Below, piece by piece: positions 1-12,090 of a stretch of 64,000 bases of DNA. Within the stretch, counting starts at the first letter, position 1, and each line of letters starts with the position of its first letter. This DNA comes from Anaeramoeba ignava (lineage: Eukaryota > Metamonada > Anaeramoebidae). The notes below the pieces were generated by a model. That model saw only the letters and a program-made list of their open reading frames with translations, was not told the DNA's origin and made no database searches. The stretch lies in assembly GCA_028826165.1 (NCBI GenBank), contig JAPDFW010000054.1:190001-254000 (forward strand), given 5' to 3'. The translations under genes and the position numbers were made by a program.

Positions 1-95
1 GATTTGGATATTTTTGTGATATTTTTGGATTATCTGGTTCTTTAGAATTATCTGTATCTATATATTTATTTATTTTTATTTGATTGATTTGATTT

Positions 96-3000
96 TTATT
101 TATTTTGATTTGTATCATAATTAAAATAATTTAATTGATTTGAATGATTTTGATTTGTATATTTTTGTAATATTTTTGGATTATCTACTTCTTGCAAATT
201 ATTTTCTTCAAAATTAGAATTATATGTATCAGTATCTGTTATAAATTCATCTGAAAGAGAATCATCATTTGGTTGTTTTGTTTGATTTGATTTAGTTTGA
301 TTTGATTTTTTTGTTTGATTTGATTTATTTTGATTTGATTTAGTTTGATTTGATTGATTTGATTTAGTTTGATTTGATTTATTTTGATTTGATTGATTTG
401 ATTGATTTGATTTATTTTGATTTGGATATTTTTGTAATATTTTTGGATTATCTATTTCTTGCAAATTATTTTCTTCAAAATTAGAATTATCTGTATCTAT
501 ATCTGTTATAAATTCATTACTTGATTGATTTGAATTATTTGATTGATTTTGATTTGTATATTGTTGTAATATTTTTGAATTATTTACTTCTTGCAAATTA
601 TTTTCTTCAAAATTAGAATTATCTATATCTGTATCTTTTATAAAATGATTTGGATTTAGATTTCCAGTTTTCGAAATTTCTTTTAATATTTGGGATTTTT
701 TTGGTGGTGTAGGTTTAATTATATATTGATTTAAATATTTTTGTGAAATAATTTGATTTATTTCTTTTTGGAAAATTCTTTTCTTTTTTTGTTTTTGTAA
801 ATTTTGTTTGATAATTTTTAAAATTTCTTTTGAATTTGCATTTGCTTTTGCTTTAGAAAATATCTGGTTCAATTTCTGTATATAATTATTAATTATATAT
901 TCATCTTCTATTAATTCAAAAATGAATTTGATACTAATTTCAATAAATTTCTTTACATTTCCTTTTTTAATCATTTCATCATTTTCAATTAATATTTCTT
1001 GATAATTTTCAATTAAATCTTTGGAAAGTTCTAAATTTTCTTTTTCTAAATAAAATCTTTCTTCTTTTGTTATGTTTAAATTATTTTTGTTTGTATTTGT
1101 TTGTATTTCTTGTATTTCTTGATTTTTTGCTTTGTAAATAAGTATATAAGCTGAACATCCATATTTATTTGAATATTTACTTTTCTTTTCTTTTTGTCTC
1201 CAAAACAAATACTTTCAAAATAATTCATATTAAATTGTGATACTGTTGAATCATTAAATTCAATCCATTTACTTCCTTCATTTTCTTTGATAAGTGAATA
1301 ATAATGCCCTGAATATGTACTTCCACAATGAACAATAACTCCAACAAGTTCATATTGATATTCTTGTTTTTGATTTTGATTTTGATTTTTTGATTCTTCA
1401 ATAATATTTTCAAAAATTTTATTCTTTCTTCTTCTTTTTTGGTTCTTTTTTTTCTTTTGATTCATTTTTAATAATTCTTTTTTTGTTTGAAATGCAAACC
1501 ATTCTCTTGTATATTTCTCCATATTTAATTCTTTGGGAAATTCAAAATAATCATTTACTTTAAATCTTCTGTTTGTTCGATAATTGTAATCAAATCTTTT
1601 TAATTGGAAAATCATATACTTGGGAAGTTTTTTGAAATATACAAATTTATTGGTATCAACTTTTCTTTTCAATTTTAAACTTAAATATTGGTTTTTCCCT
1701 TTTAATGCTTCTTTGGAAGTGTACGAGTCAAGTGATTCTATTAATCCTGTTTTCCCTAAAATATCAATACTTATTGTAAAAAATTCTTCATCAACTTCTT
1801 CTAAATCTCCTGTTTCAATTATATCCATTAAATTCATTGATATTCCTCCAAAATTTTCATTCAAAATATTTTTTTCTTTTCGATCATTTAATTGTTCTGT
1901 AATTAAATCAAATAAACAATTTAAAAATTCACTTGCATCTTTCTGTTCTCCACTTCTTAATTTTTCTCCCCAAAAACTAAAATTATTTGCGAAATTTCTT
2001 GTATTTACACTTTTTCTTCCATTTGATTCTGAAAGTTCTCTTAATATTTTATGGAAATATGCGAATGCTATAAAGTTTGAATCTAATTTTTCTTTTTCTT
2101 TTTTCATTTCAAAAATATCAATAGAAATTATTTTGTTTCTGAATTCAGGAATCATAAATAATTGTTGAAGTGTTGAATTCATATAACAAGTTGCTCCAAT
2201 ATTTGTTAATCCTGAATATTGCCTTTTTGATTTAATTTTATTTTTTGATTTTAATTTTTTTAATTCATTTTTTGATAAAAAGTATTGAATAATTTCTTGA
2301 AAATTAGTTATTAAATTAAATAATTGGATTTGATTATTTTTGTTTGTTTTGGAAATTTCAATAATTAAATCAAATGCTTTTCTTCGATTTTCTTTTTCAA
2401 TTAATTTGGGATAATAAAATTGAATTTGTATTTTTTTTGGATTTGATATAAAATTAAATAAGCAATTTGTGAAAATTTCTTGAATTATTGAATAATATTC
2501 ATTTGTTATATTCATTTTTTTATTTTCTTCAATTAGTATTCTTATCATTTCAATATAATTTTTAATCATATTTTCTTCTTTTTCTTCTTTTATCATTTCT
2601 GTTATTTTCTTGATAATAATATTGGTTGATAATTTTGTTGTTAATTCATTTCTAAATTTTATTAACTCTTTGATTAAATTAAAATAGTTTTCATAATTTT
2701 CTTTTCTTATATAATCTGTTTTTTTGATTAAATCAAATAATGTTTTATATGGATTTTCTAATATAGATATTAATTTTGTTGCATTAATTGATTGTTCTTT
2801 TTTTTGTAACTTAATATTCTCTTCAAAAATTTTAATTATTATTTGATTCATTATTTCTTGAAATTCTTTATCATTACAATAAAATATTGTTTTTTTAATA
2901 ATTTCATTGATATTTTCTATTGAAAATATTTGATTAATCCAATATTTTCTTTCTTCTCCACTTAAACATTCATTTCTAATAATATTTAAACAATTTATTG

Positions 3001-6000
3001 CAATAATTCTACTTTTTATCTTTATTTCGTTATTTTTCTTTTGTGAATATTGATTATTATAATTTGAATTAAGATTTAGAAAATTGATAATCATTATTCT
3101 AATAACTTCAAAAAGTTTTTAATCTTTTCTTTACCAACTATTAATTTTTGATTTGTTTTTATCAATAACTAATTCATTTAAATTATTCAATAATAATAAT
3201 TGATATTCAAGAATTTTCTTATTCTTTATTTCTTCTTGATTAATTGTGGAAATATTAATAATTTCTTCTATCAAGAAAATGATAAATTCTTCATTTATAT
3301 TCTCTAATTTCATTATTTTCATTTTAATTTCTTCAATTATTTTCGTTAAAATTTTAAGTTTATAAAGATACTGAAAAGAATTTATTTTTCCAAATTCTTT
3401 TCTGATTTCTTCTTTGGTAAAATTTCCTTTTAATAAATTTGAAATATTTTCTAAATATTTAGGATTTAATGGAATTTTTGAAATTAATTCTATTATTGAT
3501 TTTTGGATATATTTTTCTTGATTTTCTTCTTTTTCTAATAAATTAAATAACAATTCAAAATATTCTATCAAAATATAACTTGGTGTTTTTTCTTTTTCAA
3601 TTCTTTTTAAATTTGGATATTGATTTGGAATTTGATTTGAACATTCAATAAAAATTATTGGATTGGAATATAAATGTATTTCTTCAACAGTTTTTGATAA
3701 TTAGATTTATTAATTTGAGGATGTGATTTGATTTGATATTCTGTTTCTTTCTTTTGAATTTTCTCTTCAATCTTTTTTATTAAAGAATATACATTTTCTT
3801 GATTTGAAATTTCAATTTCAATTTCAATTTCATTTTCATTTAAATAATATATTTTTGGATTTTGTTCCAAAATGATTAATTTAACTTTAAATTTTAAATC
3901 TTTTTCAATAAATTTAATAAATTTGGTTAATTCAATAACATTTCGAAAAATTATTTTTTCTTTTTCTTTTTCTTTTTCTTTTTTCATTTCTGAAATACAT
4001 TTTTGAATGAATTCTTTATAATAAATTTCTGTAAAATTTGTTTTGTTATAATTGTAATTTTTTTGAAAATTATTTAAACAATCATCAATACATTCTTCAA
4101 AAAATTTTTCATTTTCAATTTCCATTTCATTTTCAATTTCCATTTCATTTTCAATTTCATTTTCAATTTCATTTTCATTTTCATTTTCATTTTCAATTTC
4201 AATAATTCTTTTTAATATTTGTTTCCAATATTCAAAAGTTAATTTTATAAGTTCATTTTTTGGATTTGAATTTAATGCTTTGAAAAAATAATCAATTTCA
4301 ATTCCATTTTTTTCATAATTAATTCTAAAATTTTTAATCCAATTTAAAAATATTTCTTTTTGCTTTTGTTTTTCTTGGAATTTAAATGCAATTTCAAAAA
4401 AAAGAATATCAATTTGATTTTTAATTTTTTTTTCTATTTCATTTTCGATCTGTTTCTTCTTGTTTTTATTTTATGTTTTTTTAAATTAGAATTAGAATTT
4501 TTTTTTTTTTTATTTTTATTTTTTGAGAATTTACATTTGAATTTTCCAAACTTCTTAAAAATAAAATTATTTTTTTTGAAATTTGATTAATTTCTTTTTG
4601 TATTTCTTCTCCAAAAATAATTTTCATAATTTTTTCTGAAGGAAAATCATTAATAAATATTCTATTGTTTTTTTTTTTAAATTAGAATTAAAATTAGAAT
4701 TTAAATTAAATTTAAAATAAATTTACTCTTCAAAACCATATAAATTATTATTTGATAATTTATCAAATTTTTCATTTTCAATTTTTGAAATTATTTGTTG
4801 AAGTTTTTCTAATGATTTAAATTGTAAAGATGTATTTTTGGATTCTGAAAAATTGATTGCAATTTTTTTTTGAATAAATATTTCAAAATTTAAATATTTT
4901 TTATTTTCTTTTTCTGCTCTTTCAATTATTTTCAATAATTCTAAAATCAATCCTTCATTCGAATCAAGTTTTTCCAATTTTCCAAAAAATTCAATAAATT
5001 TGAAAATAATAAATTGAATGAAACTTGAAATTAAATTAAGAAATTCATTGGAAAATATTTTTGAAATCTTTTTTTGTTTTTAATTTTTAATAATAATTTT
5101 TAATAATAATTTTTAATAATAATTTTTACTTTTGTTATTAAATCTAAATAATTTCTATCAATAAATTCTGTTATTTCAAATAAATTTGTTGAAAGATTTG
5201 AAAGGAGAAAACAAATTATTTTTTCAAATCCTCTAATTCTTAAAAAATATTCAATATTTTCTTTTAATAAAATAGGATAATCTTTTAATTCTTCATTCTT
5301 TTTTAATTAAATAAATTAATTAAATTTAAAAAAAATATTATTATTATCTTTTTGATATTAATAGATAAATAAATTTTACTTCTATAAATTTAAATTTTTC
5401 AATATTTTCTTTTATTATTCTTCTTTTTTCAATTTTAAAAATATTTTCAAATGGTTTATTATATAATTCTTCTGGATTTTGTTTCCAAAATGAAAGGAAA
5501 TTTCCCTATTTTTATTTTTTGATTTATAAATAATATAAAAAGAGAATTTTTCAATCAATTTATTTATTAATAAAAAAATTTTTACTTACATTTTCATAAG
5601 TTTTAATTCCTGTTTCATAATTAATTGGAAAATAATCATAAAAACAATTCTTTTCAAAATTAAAAATTAATAAAAGTGTTTTGGAAATTTCTTCGTTTTG
5701 TTCTTCAATTTTAAAGAAAATTAAATCAAGACATTTTTTAAAAAATTTTTGAATTTCTTTAATTTCTTCAATTTTTTCAGTTTTATTTTTCCAAATTTGA
5801 TAAACAATTCTATAAAAGAAATTATTTAAAAAATCTTCTTCTTCTTCTTTTCAAGTTTTTTATCAATTATTAGATTAATTTTCTCTTCAATTTCTTTAAT
5901 ATTTTATTTTTTTTTAAAAAAAAATTTATTATTTAAAAAGAAATTAATTTTATTTATATTGTTTACCTTTTAAAGATGTATTTAAATTATTTAAATTCAT
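96..6000 (-). CDS. USP9X/FAF-like ubiquitin C-terminal hydrolase (multi-exon, with apparent frameshifts)
   Basis: Predicted cysteine deubiquitinase. The catalytic Cys lies in GATCYMNS (Cys codon 2186-2188), the His in SGHYYS (about 1304-1306) and the Asp in FND just after it. The stretch QLKRFDYNYR...NDYFEFPKELNMEKYT is diagnostic of the USP9X/FAF branch, and helical Asn/Lys-rich sequence upstream fits its large N-terminal region. The start is ATG at 6000. Early exons fit as 5967-6000, 5590-5893, 5380-5505, 5130-5297 and 4727-5067; later joins near 4.5 kb are unresolved, and a 123-nt intron 3012-3134 would rejoin two parts. Reading frame is lost at A-runs near 5846, 3700 and 1190; in each case one extra A in the coding strand would restore it. 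After the last one the conserved C-terminal CSAYILIYK appears in the shifted frame, followed by an Asn/Gln/Ser-rich tail to 96. The zinc-ribbon cysteines are missing. Family call is firm; whether the gene is intact is uncertain. Confidence 0.8.
5894..5966 (-). other. First intron of the USP gene
   Basis: The minus strand reads AAAG|GTAAAC at the donor and TTAAAG|AAATTG at the acceptor. The 73-nt removal joins the 34-nt first exon in frame to KEIEEKINLIID. It is typical of the short introns in this window (about 66-170 nt). Confidence 0.6.
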
Positions 6001-6153
6001 TTTTCTTTTTTGAATAAAAATAAAAAGGAAAAAAATGAAAAAAAAAAAAAGTGGATAAAAAAAAAAATTAAAAAACAAGAAAAGGAGAAAAAATAAATAA
6101 TTAAAATGAAAGGAGAATAAAAAGGAGAATAAATTTAAATTTTAATTTTAATT
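6001..6153. promoter_or_regulatory. Intergenic A-rich spacer upstream of the USP gene
   Basis: The spacer is A-rich on the + strand. It repeats the motif AAAAGGAGAA or AAAGGAGAATAA, which reads TTCTCCTTTT on the coding strand of the USP gene. The same motif lies upstream of SF3B1 at 20685-20712. A promoter or 5'UTR role is inferred from position only. Confidence 0.3.
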
Positions 6154-7925
6154 TTAATTTTGATTATTAAATTTGTTAATTAATAAATCAAATAAATTTG
6201 GATATGTTTCATTTAATTGAAAATAATCAATTCCAATTTGAATTTCATCAATGATTTCTTGTGTAATTTCAATTTCATCTTTAATTTGATTTGAATAAAT
6301 CCAATATTCAAATATTTGAAATGATTTATTACTTAATTCACTATAATCTGTAACTTTATTTGAAGTATCTTTTGTTACAGATAAAAACATTCCTCGATAT
6401 AATTCACTTCTCATTATTAATATTAATTTAGGAAATTTATATTGTTTTTCTTTTCTTTCAATTATAAAATCTTTTTCATTTTTATTTAAATAAATTCTTT
6501 TCATTGTTTCTTCAATTTTTTCATTTAAATTTATAATTTCTTTAATTTCACAATATAATTTTGGATTTATTATTCTGTTTGAATAAATCATTTCAAATAT
6601 TTGATTGGATTCTTTAATTGATTTTTTTGAAATAATTTCTTGAAGTTTTTCAATTTGATTTTGATTTTCATTTTGATTTAATCTATATTTTAATATTAAT
6701 TTATGAGCTTCAATTATTTCTCCATTTTTGGTTTTAAATGAAATATCACAAAATTCTTTTCTTCTAAATAGTTTTATCAAATCTTCTTCAAGATTGGAAA
6801 AAAAGAAGAATAATAAAGAAATGATTTATCAACTCCACAAGAAATATGATAATTAGAAATATTTTCATTAAATCTTAATTTAGGAATTTCAATTTGAATT
6901 GGAATTAATTGTGTTTTTGTATTTCCATTTCCTAATTCACCATAATAATTATATCCAAATACTATTAATTTTGAATTGGATGTTAAAATCAAAGTATGAG
7001 CATTTCCAACAGAAAAATCAAGAATATTATCATCATTTTCAAATAAAGATGATTTGATTTCAGTAAATTCATAAGTATCTTCATCTTCTTTCCCAAGTCC
7101 ATTAAATTGCCAATATCCACATGAATAAAGTTTTCTTTTTGGATTTTCATCTTCATTTTCAATCAACATTATTGAATGAACATATCCACATTGAATATCA
7201 ATTATTTTGCCTTTTGGAATATTTTGGATTTTGGTTAATTTTTGGATTTTTGTTTCTTCTTTTATTAATTCTCCTAATCCAACTTGACCATATTCATTAT
7301 CTCCACATACATATAATTCTTGATTTGAATTTAAAATAAAAACAGAACTTGAATCATTTCCTGAAAATATTTTAGAAACATTTTTCATCATTAAAATTGG
7401 TTTTTCTGTTTTTTTAAGTATTTTAGAATCAAAACCAAGTTGGCCAGAATAATTTGAGCCAATTCCATAAACATTTTTATTTGAAGTTAATAAGTAAATT
7501 GAACAAGCTCCAGAAACAATATCTTGAATTATTCTATCATTTTTATCTTCAATTAATGATGAAATATTGATAAATTCATTTGGATTATTTGGATTAATAT
7601 TATATCTTTTAGCAAATAAATTTCCTTCTTTTGTTAAAATAGCTTCATTTTCATGACCAACAGATACTTTTTGAATATTTTCTTCAATTTGGATTTTTGA
7701 AGGATTTTGATTTGAATCATTTTCTTTTAAATATTCTATTGCTTTTCCATTTTCAAAAAGGAAAATTATTGAAGAATAACCTGATGAAATTTATTTAATT
7801 TGTTTTTCATTTTCATTTTCATTTTCATTTTCAAATTTAAATTGAATTGGTTTTGTTATTTTATCTGGTTCATTTTTGATAAGTTTTGTGTCTTGATTTT
7901 CACCAAAAAATAAACAATCATTCAT
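6154..7925 (-). pseudogene. RCC1-BTB protein, broken tandem copy
   Basis: This is a close paralogue of the intact gene at 8111-9916, and the two align from MNDCLFFG to the C-terminal KFNN. Two lesions break it. An in-frame TAA near 7790-7795 sits where the intact copy has CAA (EKQIK-stop versus EKQIKQ). A deletion of about 10 nt near 6790-6800, between the RCC1 propeller and the BTB part, shifts the frame. The remaining open parts are 6777-7391 (RCC1 repeats) and 6154-6780 (two BTB-like segments). Neither lesion is a homopolymer slip, so true decay is more likely than a consensus error. Translation of separate RCC1 and BTB proteins cannot be excluded. Confidence 0.75.
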
Positions 7926-7958
7926 TTTTGAAAAAGAAAAAAAATGAAAAAAATGAAT

Positions 7959-8116
7959 TTTTAATTTTAATTTTAATTTTGATTTTGATTTTGATTTTGA
8001 TTTTAATTTTAATTTTAATTTTAATTTTAATTTTAATTTTAATTTTGATTTTGATTTTAATTTTAATTTTAATTTTAATTTTAATTTTAATTTTAATTTT
8101 AATTTTAATTTTAATT
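7959..8116. repeat. TTTTAA/TTTTGA hexamer array
   Basis: About 26 units of TTTTAA with scattered TTTTGA. The array lies between the intact RCC1-BTB stop and the start of the broken copy. A shorter version of the same hexamer lies 3' of the broken copy near 6135-6165, so the repeat was probably included in the tandem duplication. Confidence 0.85.
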
Positions 8117-9916
8117 ATTAAATTTGTTAATTAATAAATCAAATAAATTTGGATTTGTTTGATTTAATTGAAAATAATCAATTCCTATTTGGATTTCATC
8201 AATGATTTCTTGTGTAATTTGAATTTCATCTTTAATTTGATTTGAATAAATCCAATATTCAAATATTTGAAATGATTTATTACTTAATTCACTATAATCT
8301 GTAACTTTATTAGAAGTATCTTCTGTTACAGATAAAAACATTCCTCGATATAATTCACTTCTCATTATTAATATTAATTTAGGAAATTTATATTGTTTTT
8401 CTTTTCTTTCAATTATAAAATCTTTTTCATTTTCATTTTCATTTAAATAAATTCTTTTAATTGTTTCTTCAATTTTTTCATTGGAATTTATAATTTCTTT
8501 AATTTCAGAATATAATTTTGGATTTATAATTCTGTTTGAATAAATCATTTCAAATATTTGATTTGATTCTTTAATTGATTTATTTGAAATAATTTCTTGA
8601 AGTTTTTCAATTTTATTTTGATTTTGATTTTGATTTAATCTATATTTCAATATTAATTTATGAGCTGAAATTATTGAACCATTTTTGGTTTTAAATGAAA
8701 TATCACAAAATTCTTTTCTTCTAAATAATTTTATCAAATCTTCTTCAAGATTGGAAAAAGAAGAAAGGAAAGGAGAATAATAAAGAAATGAATTGAAAAA
8801 TCCACAAGAAATATGATAATTAGAGATATCTTCATTAAATCTTAATTTAGGAAATTCAGTTTGAATTGGAATTAATTGATTTATTGTATTTCCAGTTCCT
8901 AATTCACCATAAAAATTATCTCCAAATCCAACTAATTTTGAATTGGAAGTTAAAATCAAAGTATGTTCATGTCCAACAGAAAAAGCAAGAATATTATCAT
9001 TATCATTTTCAAATAAAGATGATTTGATTTCAGTAAATTCATAAGTATTTTCATTTTTGCCAAGTCCATTACATTGATAATCTCCACATGAATAAAGTTT
9101 TCTTTTTGGATTTTGATTTTGATTTTGATTTTCAATCAACATTATTGAATGAGTATATCCACATTGAATATCAATTATTTTGCCTTTTGGAATATTTTGT
9201 ATTTTGGTTAATTTTTGGATTTCTGTTTCTTCTTTTATTGATTCTCCTAATCCAAGTTGACCATAATAATTATCTCCACATACAAATAATTCTTGATTTG
9301 AATTTAAAAGAAAAACATGATTTGAACAATTTCCTGTAAATATTTTAGAAACATTTTTCATCATTAAAATTGGTTTTTCTGTTTTTGGAAGTATTTTAAA
9401 ATCAAAACCAAGTTGACCATATTGATTTAAACCAATTCCATAAACATTTTGGTTTGAAGTTAATAAGTAAATTGTGCTGTATCCAGAAACAATATCTTGA
9501 ATTATTCTATCATTTAGATCTTCAATTAATGATGAAATATTGATAAATTCTTTTAGATTTTTTGGATTAATATCATTTCCTTTGGCAAATACATTTCCTT
9601 CTTTTGTTAAAATAGCTTCATTTTCAACACCAACAGATACTTTTTGAATATTTTCTTCAATTTGGATTTTTGAAGGATTTTGATCTGAATCATTTTCTCT
9701 TAGATATTCTATTGCTTTTCCATTTTTAAAAAGGAAAATTGTTGAAAAATAACTTGTTGAAATTTGTTTAATTTGTTTTTCATTTTCATTTTCATTTTCA
9801 TTTTCATTTTCATTTTCATTTTTAAATTTAAATTGAATTGGTTTTATTATTTTTTCTGGTTTATTTTTGAAAAGTTTTGGATTTTGATTCCAACCAAAAA
9901 ATAAACAATCATTCAT
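8111..9916 (-). CDS. RCC1-repeat / BTB domain protein (intact copy)
   Basis: A 601-residue single-exon protein. The N-terminal 380 or so residues hold RCC1-type propeller repeats with blades such as VCGDNYYGQLGLGE, SCGDYQCNGLGK and GFGDNFYGELGTGN. An (NE)n tract lies near residues 35-46. A BTB fold follows (CDISFKTKNGSIISAHKLILKYR, about residues 400-470), then a second BTB-like half with LILIMRSELYRGMFLSV. Proteins of this type often act as Cul3 substrate adaptors or as scaffolds, and RCC1 blades can bind GTPases or membranes; the partner here is unknown. ATG 9916 is the only reasonable start, 82 bp from the divergent transporter gene. Confidence 0.85.
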   Translation of the reverse strand: MNDCLFFGWNQNPKLFKNKPEKIIKPIQFKFKNENENENENENENEKQIKQISTSYFSTIFLFKNGKAIEYLRENDSDQNPSKIQIEENIQKVSVGVENEAILTKEGNVFAKGNDINPKNLKEFINISSLIEDLNDRIIQDIVSGYSTIYLLTSNQNVYGIGLNQYGQLGFDFKILPKTEKPILMMKNVSKIFTGNCSNHVFLLNSNQELFVCGDNYYGQLGLGESIKEETEIQKLTKIQNIPKGKIIDIQCGYTHSIMLIENQNQNQNPKRKLYSCGDYQCNGLGKNENTYEFTEIKSSLFENDNDNILAFSVGHEHTLILTSNSKLVGFGDNFYGELGTGNTINQLIPIQTEFPKLRFNEDISNYHISCGFFNSFLYYSPFLSSFSNLEEDLIKLFRRKEFCDISFKTKNGSIISAHKLILKYRLNQNQNQNKIEKLQEIISNKSIKESNQIFEMIYSNRIINPKLYSEIKEIINSNEKIEETIKRIYLNENENEKDFIIERKEKQYKFPKLILIMRSELYRGMFLSVTEDTSNKVTDYSELSNKSFQIFEYWIYSNQIKDEIQITQEIIDEIQIGIDYFQLNQTNPNLFDLLINKFNN

Positions 9917-9998
9917 TTTAAAAAGAAAAAAAAATGAAAAAATGAAAAAAATGGAAATTTATTTTTTTCTTTTTTAAATTTTTGATTATTAATTTTTT
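9917..9998. promoter_or_regulatory. Short divergent intergenic region
   Basis: Only 82 bp separate the start codons of the RCC1-BTB gene (-) and the SLC35F5-like gene (+). It is A/T-rich with runs of A and T, and must hold both promoters and 5'UTRs. No specific motif is recognised. Confidence 0.4.
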
Positions 9999-11986
9999 AT
10001 GGCATTTAGTAGAAAAAATTGTTTTGGAATTTTTTGTATTTTTATTGTTGTTTTTATTTGGGTTGGATCTTCAGAATTGATGAATTATCTTTTTACTTCA
10101 CAAGGATATGACAAACCTTATTTTCTTGCATATTTTGATACAGGTCTCTTTTCTGTTTATCTTTTTGGTTTTTTATTCCATCCAAAATGGAAAAGGCAAT
10201 GCAGTAAAAATTGGTAATCAAAATTAAAATTAAAATCAAATTGAAAATCAAAATCAAAATCAAAATCAAAATAAAAATCAAAATCAAAATCAAATGGAAA
10301 TTGAAGTTCCAAATCAAAATTAAAATCAAAATAAAAATCAAAATCAAAATCAAAATAAAAATCAAAATCAAAATCAAAATCAAAATTAAAATTAAAATCA
10401 AAATCAAAATCAAAATTAAAATCAAAATTAAAATGAAAATCAAAATTAAAATTAAAATTAAAATCAAAATCAAAATCAAAATCAAAATCAAAATCAAAAT
10501 CAAAATCAAAATCAAAATCAAAATTAAAATGAAAATTAAAATCAAAATAAATCAAAATTAAAATGAAAATCAAAATCAAAATCAAAATCAAAATCAAAAT
10601 AAAAATCAAAATCAAAATCAAAATCAAAATTAAAATTAAAATCAAAATTAAAATCAAAATCAAAATCAAATTGAAAATCAAATTGAAAATCAAAATCAAA
10701 ATCAAAATCAAATTCAAAATCAAAATTAAAATCAAAATCAAAATCAAAATCAAAATAAAAATCAAAATAAAAATCAAAATCAAAATCAAAATAAAAATCA
10801 AAATTAAAATAAAAATCAAAATCAAATTAAAAGTCCAAAAGAAACAATGAAAGAAATTTCATCATGTATTTGTTGTAGAAATATAAAGAAAAAGGAAATA
10901 TTAATTAAAAAAGATGAAACAGAATCTGAAATTGAATCTATATCAACAAATGAATCTGAAAATGAAAAATTTATTGAAAATGAAAATGAAAATGAAAATG
11001 AAAATGAAAATGAAAATGAAAATGAAAATCAAAATCAAAATCAAAATGAAAATCAAAAATTGATTGAATCAAATGAATCAAGTGATGATCTCCAAAAATT
11101 AATTTCATTAGAAAGAAAAGAACTAGAAAAACCAGAAAAAATTAAAGTACCTATTGCGGAAATTGTAAAAATATCAACAACAATAGCACCTTTTTGGTTT
11201 TTTGCGAATTACACATTCAATTTAAGCTTATCTTTAACTGATGTTTCAAGTAACACAATAATTTCAGCAACAAGCAGTTTTTTCACTTTAATTTTTGGAG
11301 TAATAATCAAAGTGGATCAGTTTAGTTTTGCAAAGATTTTCTCAGTTCTTTTATGTTTTGGAGGAGTAATTTGTGTTTCTTTATCAGATCGTAAAAATTC
11401 ATCAGGAAATTCAAGTTTTATTGGTGATTTAATATCGCTTTTATCTGCAGCAATCTATGGAATTTATACGATAATGATTAAGAAAAAATTGGATGATAAA
11501 AATATTTCTGGACCGATTTTCTTTGGGTTTTTAGGACTTTCTTCTTTTGTTTTATTGTGGCCTTTTTTATTACTTTTAGACTTGACAAAACTTGAAAAAT
11601 TTGAGTTTCCAACTTCAATGAATTTGGTTTATGTTGTTTTAAATGCACTTGTTGGCTCAGTAATTAGTGACTATTTTTGGTTACTTGCTGTTTTGTTTAC
11701 TTCTCCTCTTGCTGCTACTTTAGGATTGAGTTTAACTTTGCCTGTTGCTATGGTTGCTGATATTTTTATCAAATCAAGAAAATTTTCCCTAATTTATATT
11801 TTTGGATCTTTAATGGTGATTTTTGCTTTTGTTCTGATTAATTTGAATGAAAAATTTTCTTTTATTGATCATAAAATTGTTTCTTGTTGTCAAAAAAAAA
11901 AACAAAAGTTAAATCAAAATGAAAATCAAAATGAAAATCAAAATCAAAATGAAAATCAAAATGAAAATTCAACTTTGATAAATTAG
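9999..11986 (+). CDS. SLC35F5: SLC35F5-like drug/metabolite-superfamily transporter
   Basis: Two exons, 9999-10213 and 10834-11986, give 455 residues. Donor TTG|GTAATC joins acceptor TTAAAAG|T, so KN-C-PKETMKEIS reads through in frame. Exon 1 has the first two helices and the family signature IWVGSSELMNYLF...YDKPYFLAYF. Exon 2 begins with an acidic NE/NQ cytoplasmic loop, then about eight helices with SATSSFFTLIFG, YTIMIKKKL, FFGFLGL and LSLTLPVAMVADIF, all close to human SLC35F5. The family has ten TM helices and sits in endomembranes or the plasma membrane; substrates are poorly defined. The C-terminus is an NQNE tail. Family call is strong and the substrate unknown. Confidence 0.88.
10214..10833 (+). 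repeat. Intron filled by ATCAAA hexamers
   Basis: This 620-nt GT-AG intron of the transporter gene consists almost wholly of AAATCA/AAATTA hexamers. In the Asn-Gln frame it contains many TAA codons. The Lys-Ile and Leu-Ile frames are open only because of the repeat and are not genes. The removal restores transporter homology on both sides. Confidence 0.8.
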
Positions 11987-12090
11987 AATTTTTTTTGCTT
12001 TATTATTTTAACTGAATTTGATTTAGAAATAAAAAGTAAAATTTAAAAGAAAATTTCTTTTTGAATTTCATTTTTAAAAAGTTTTTGGAT

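Noticed and set aside
3131-3571. Independent small gene of 146 residues
   Set aside because: It is in the same strand, style and frame as the USP gene and connects to it through a plausible 123-nt intron.
10093-10850. Open frames of Lys-Ile, Leu-Ile and Phe-Asp repeats on both strands
   Set aside because: They are shadows of the ATCAAA intron array; removal of 10214-10833 restores the SLC35F5 protein.
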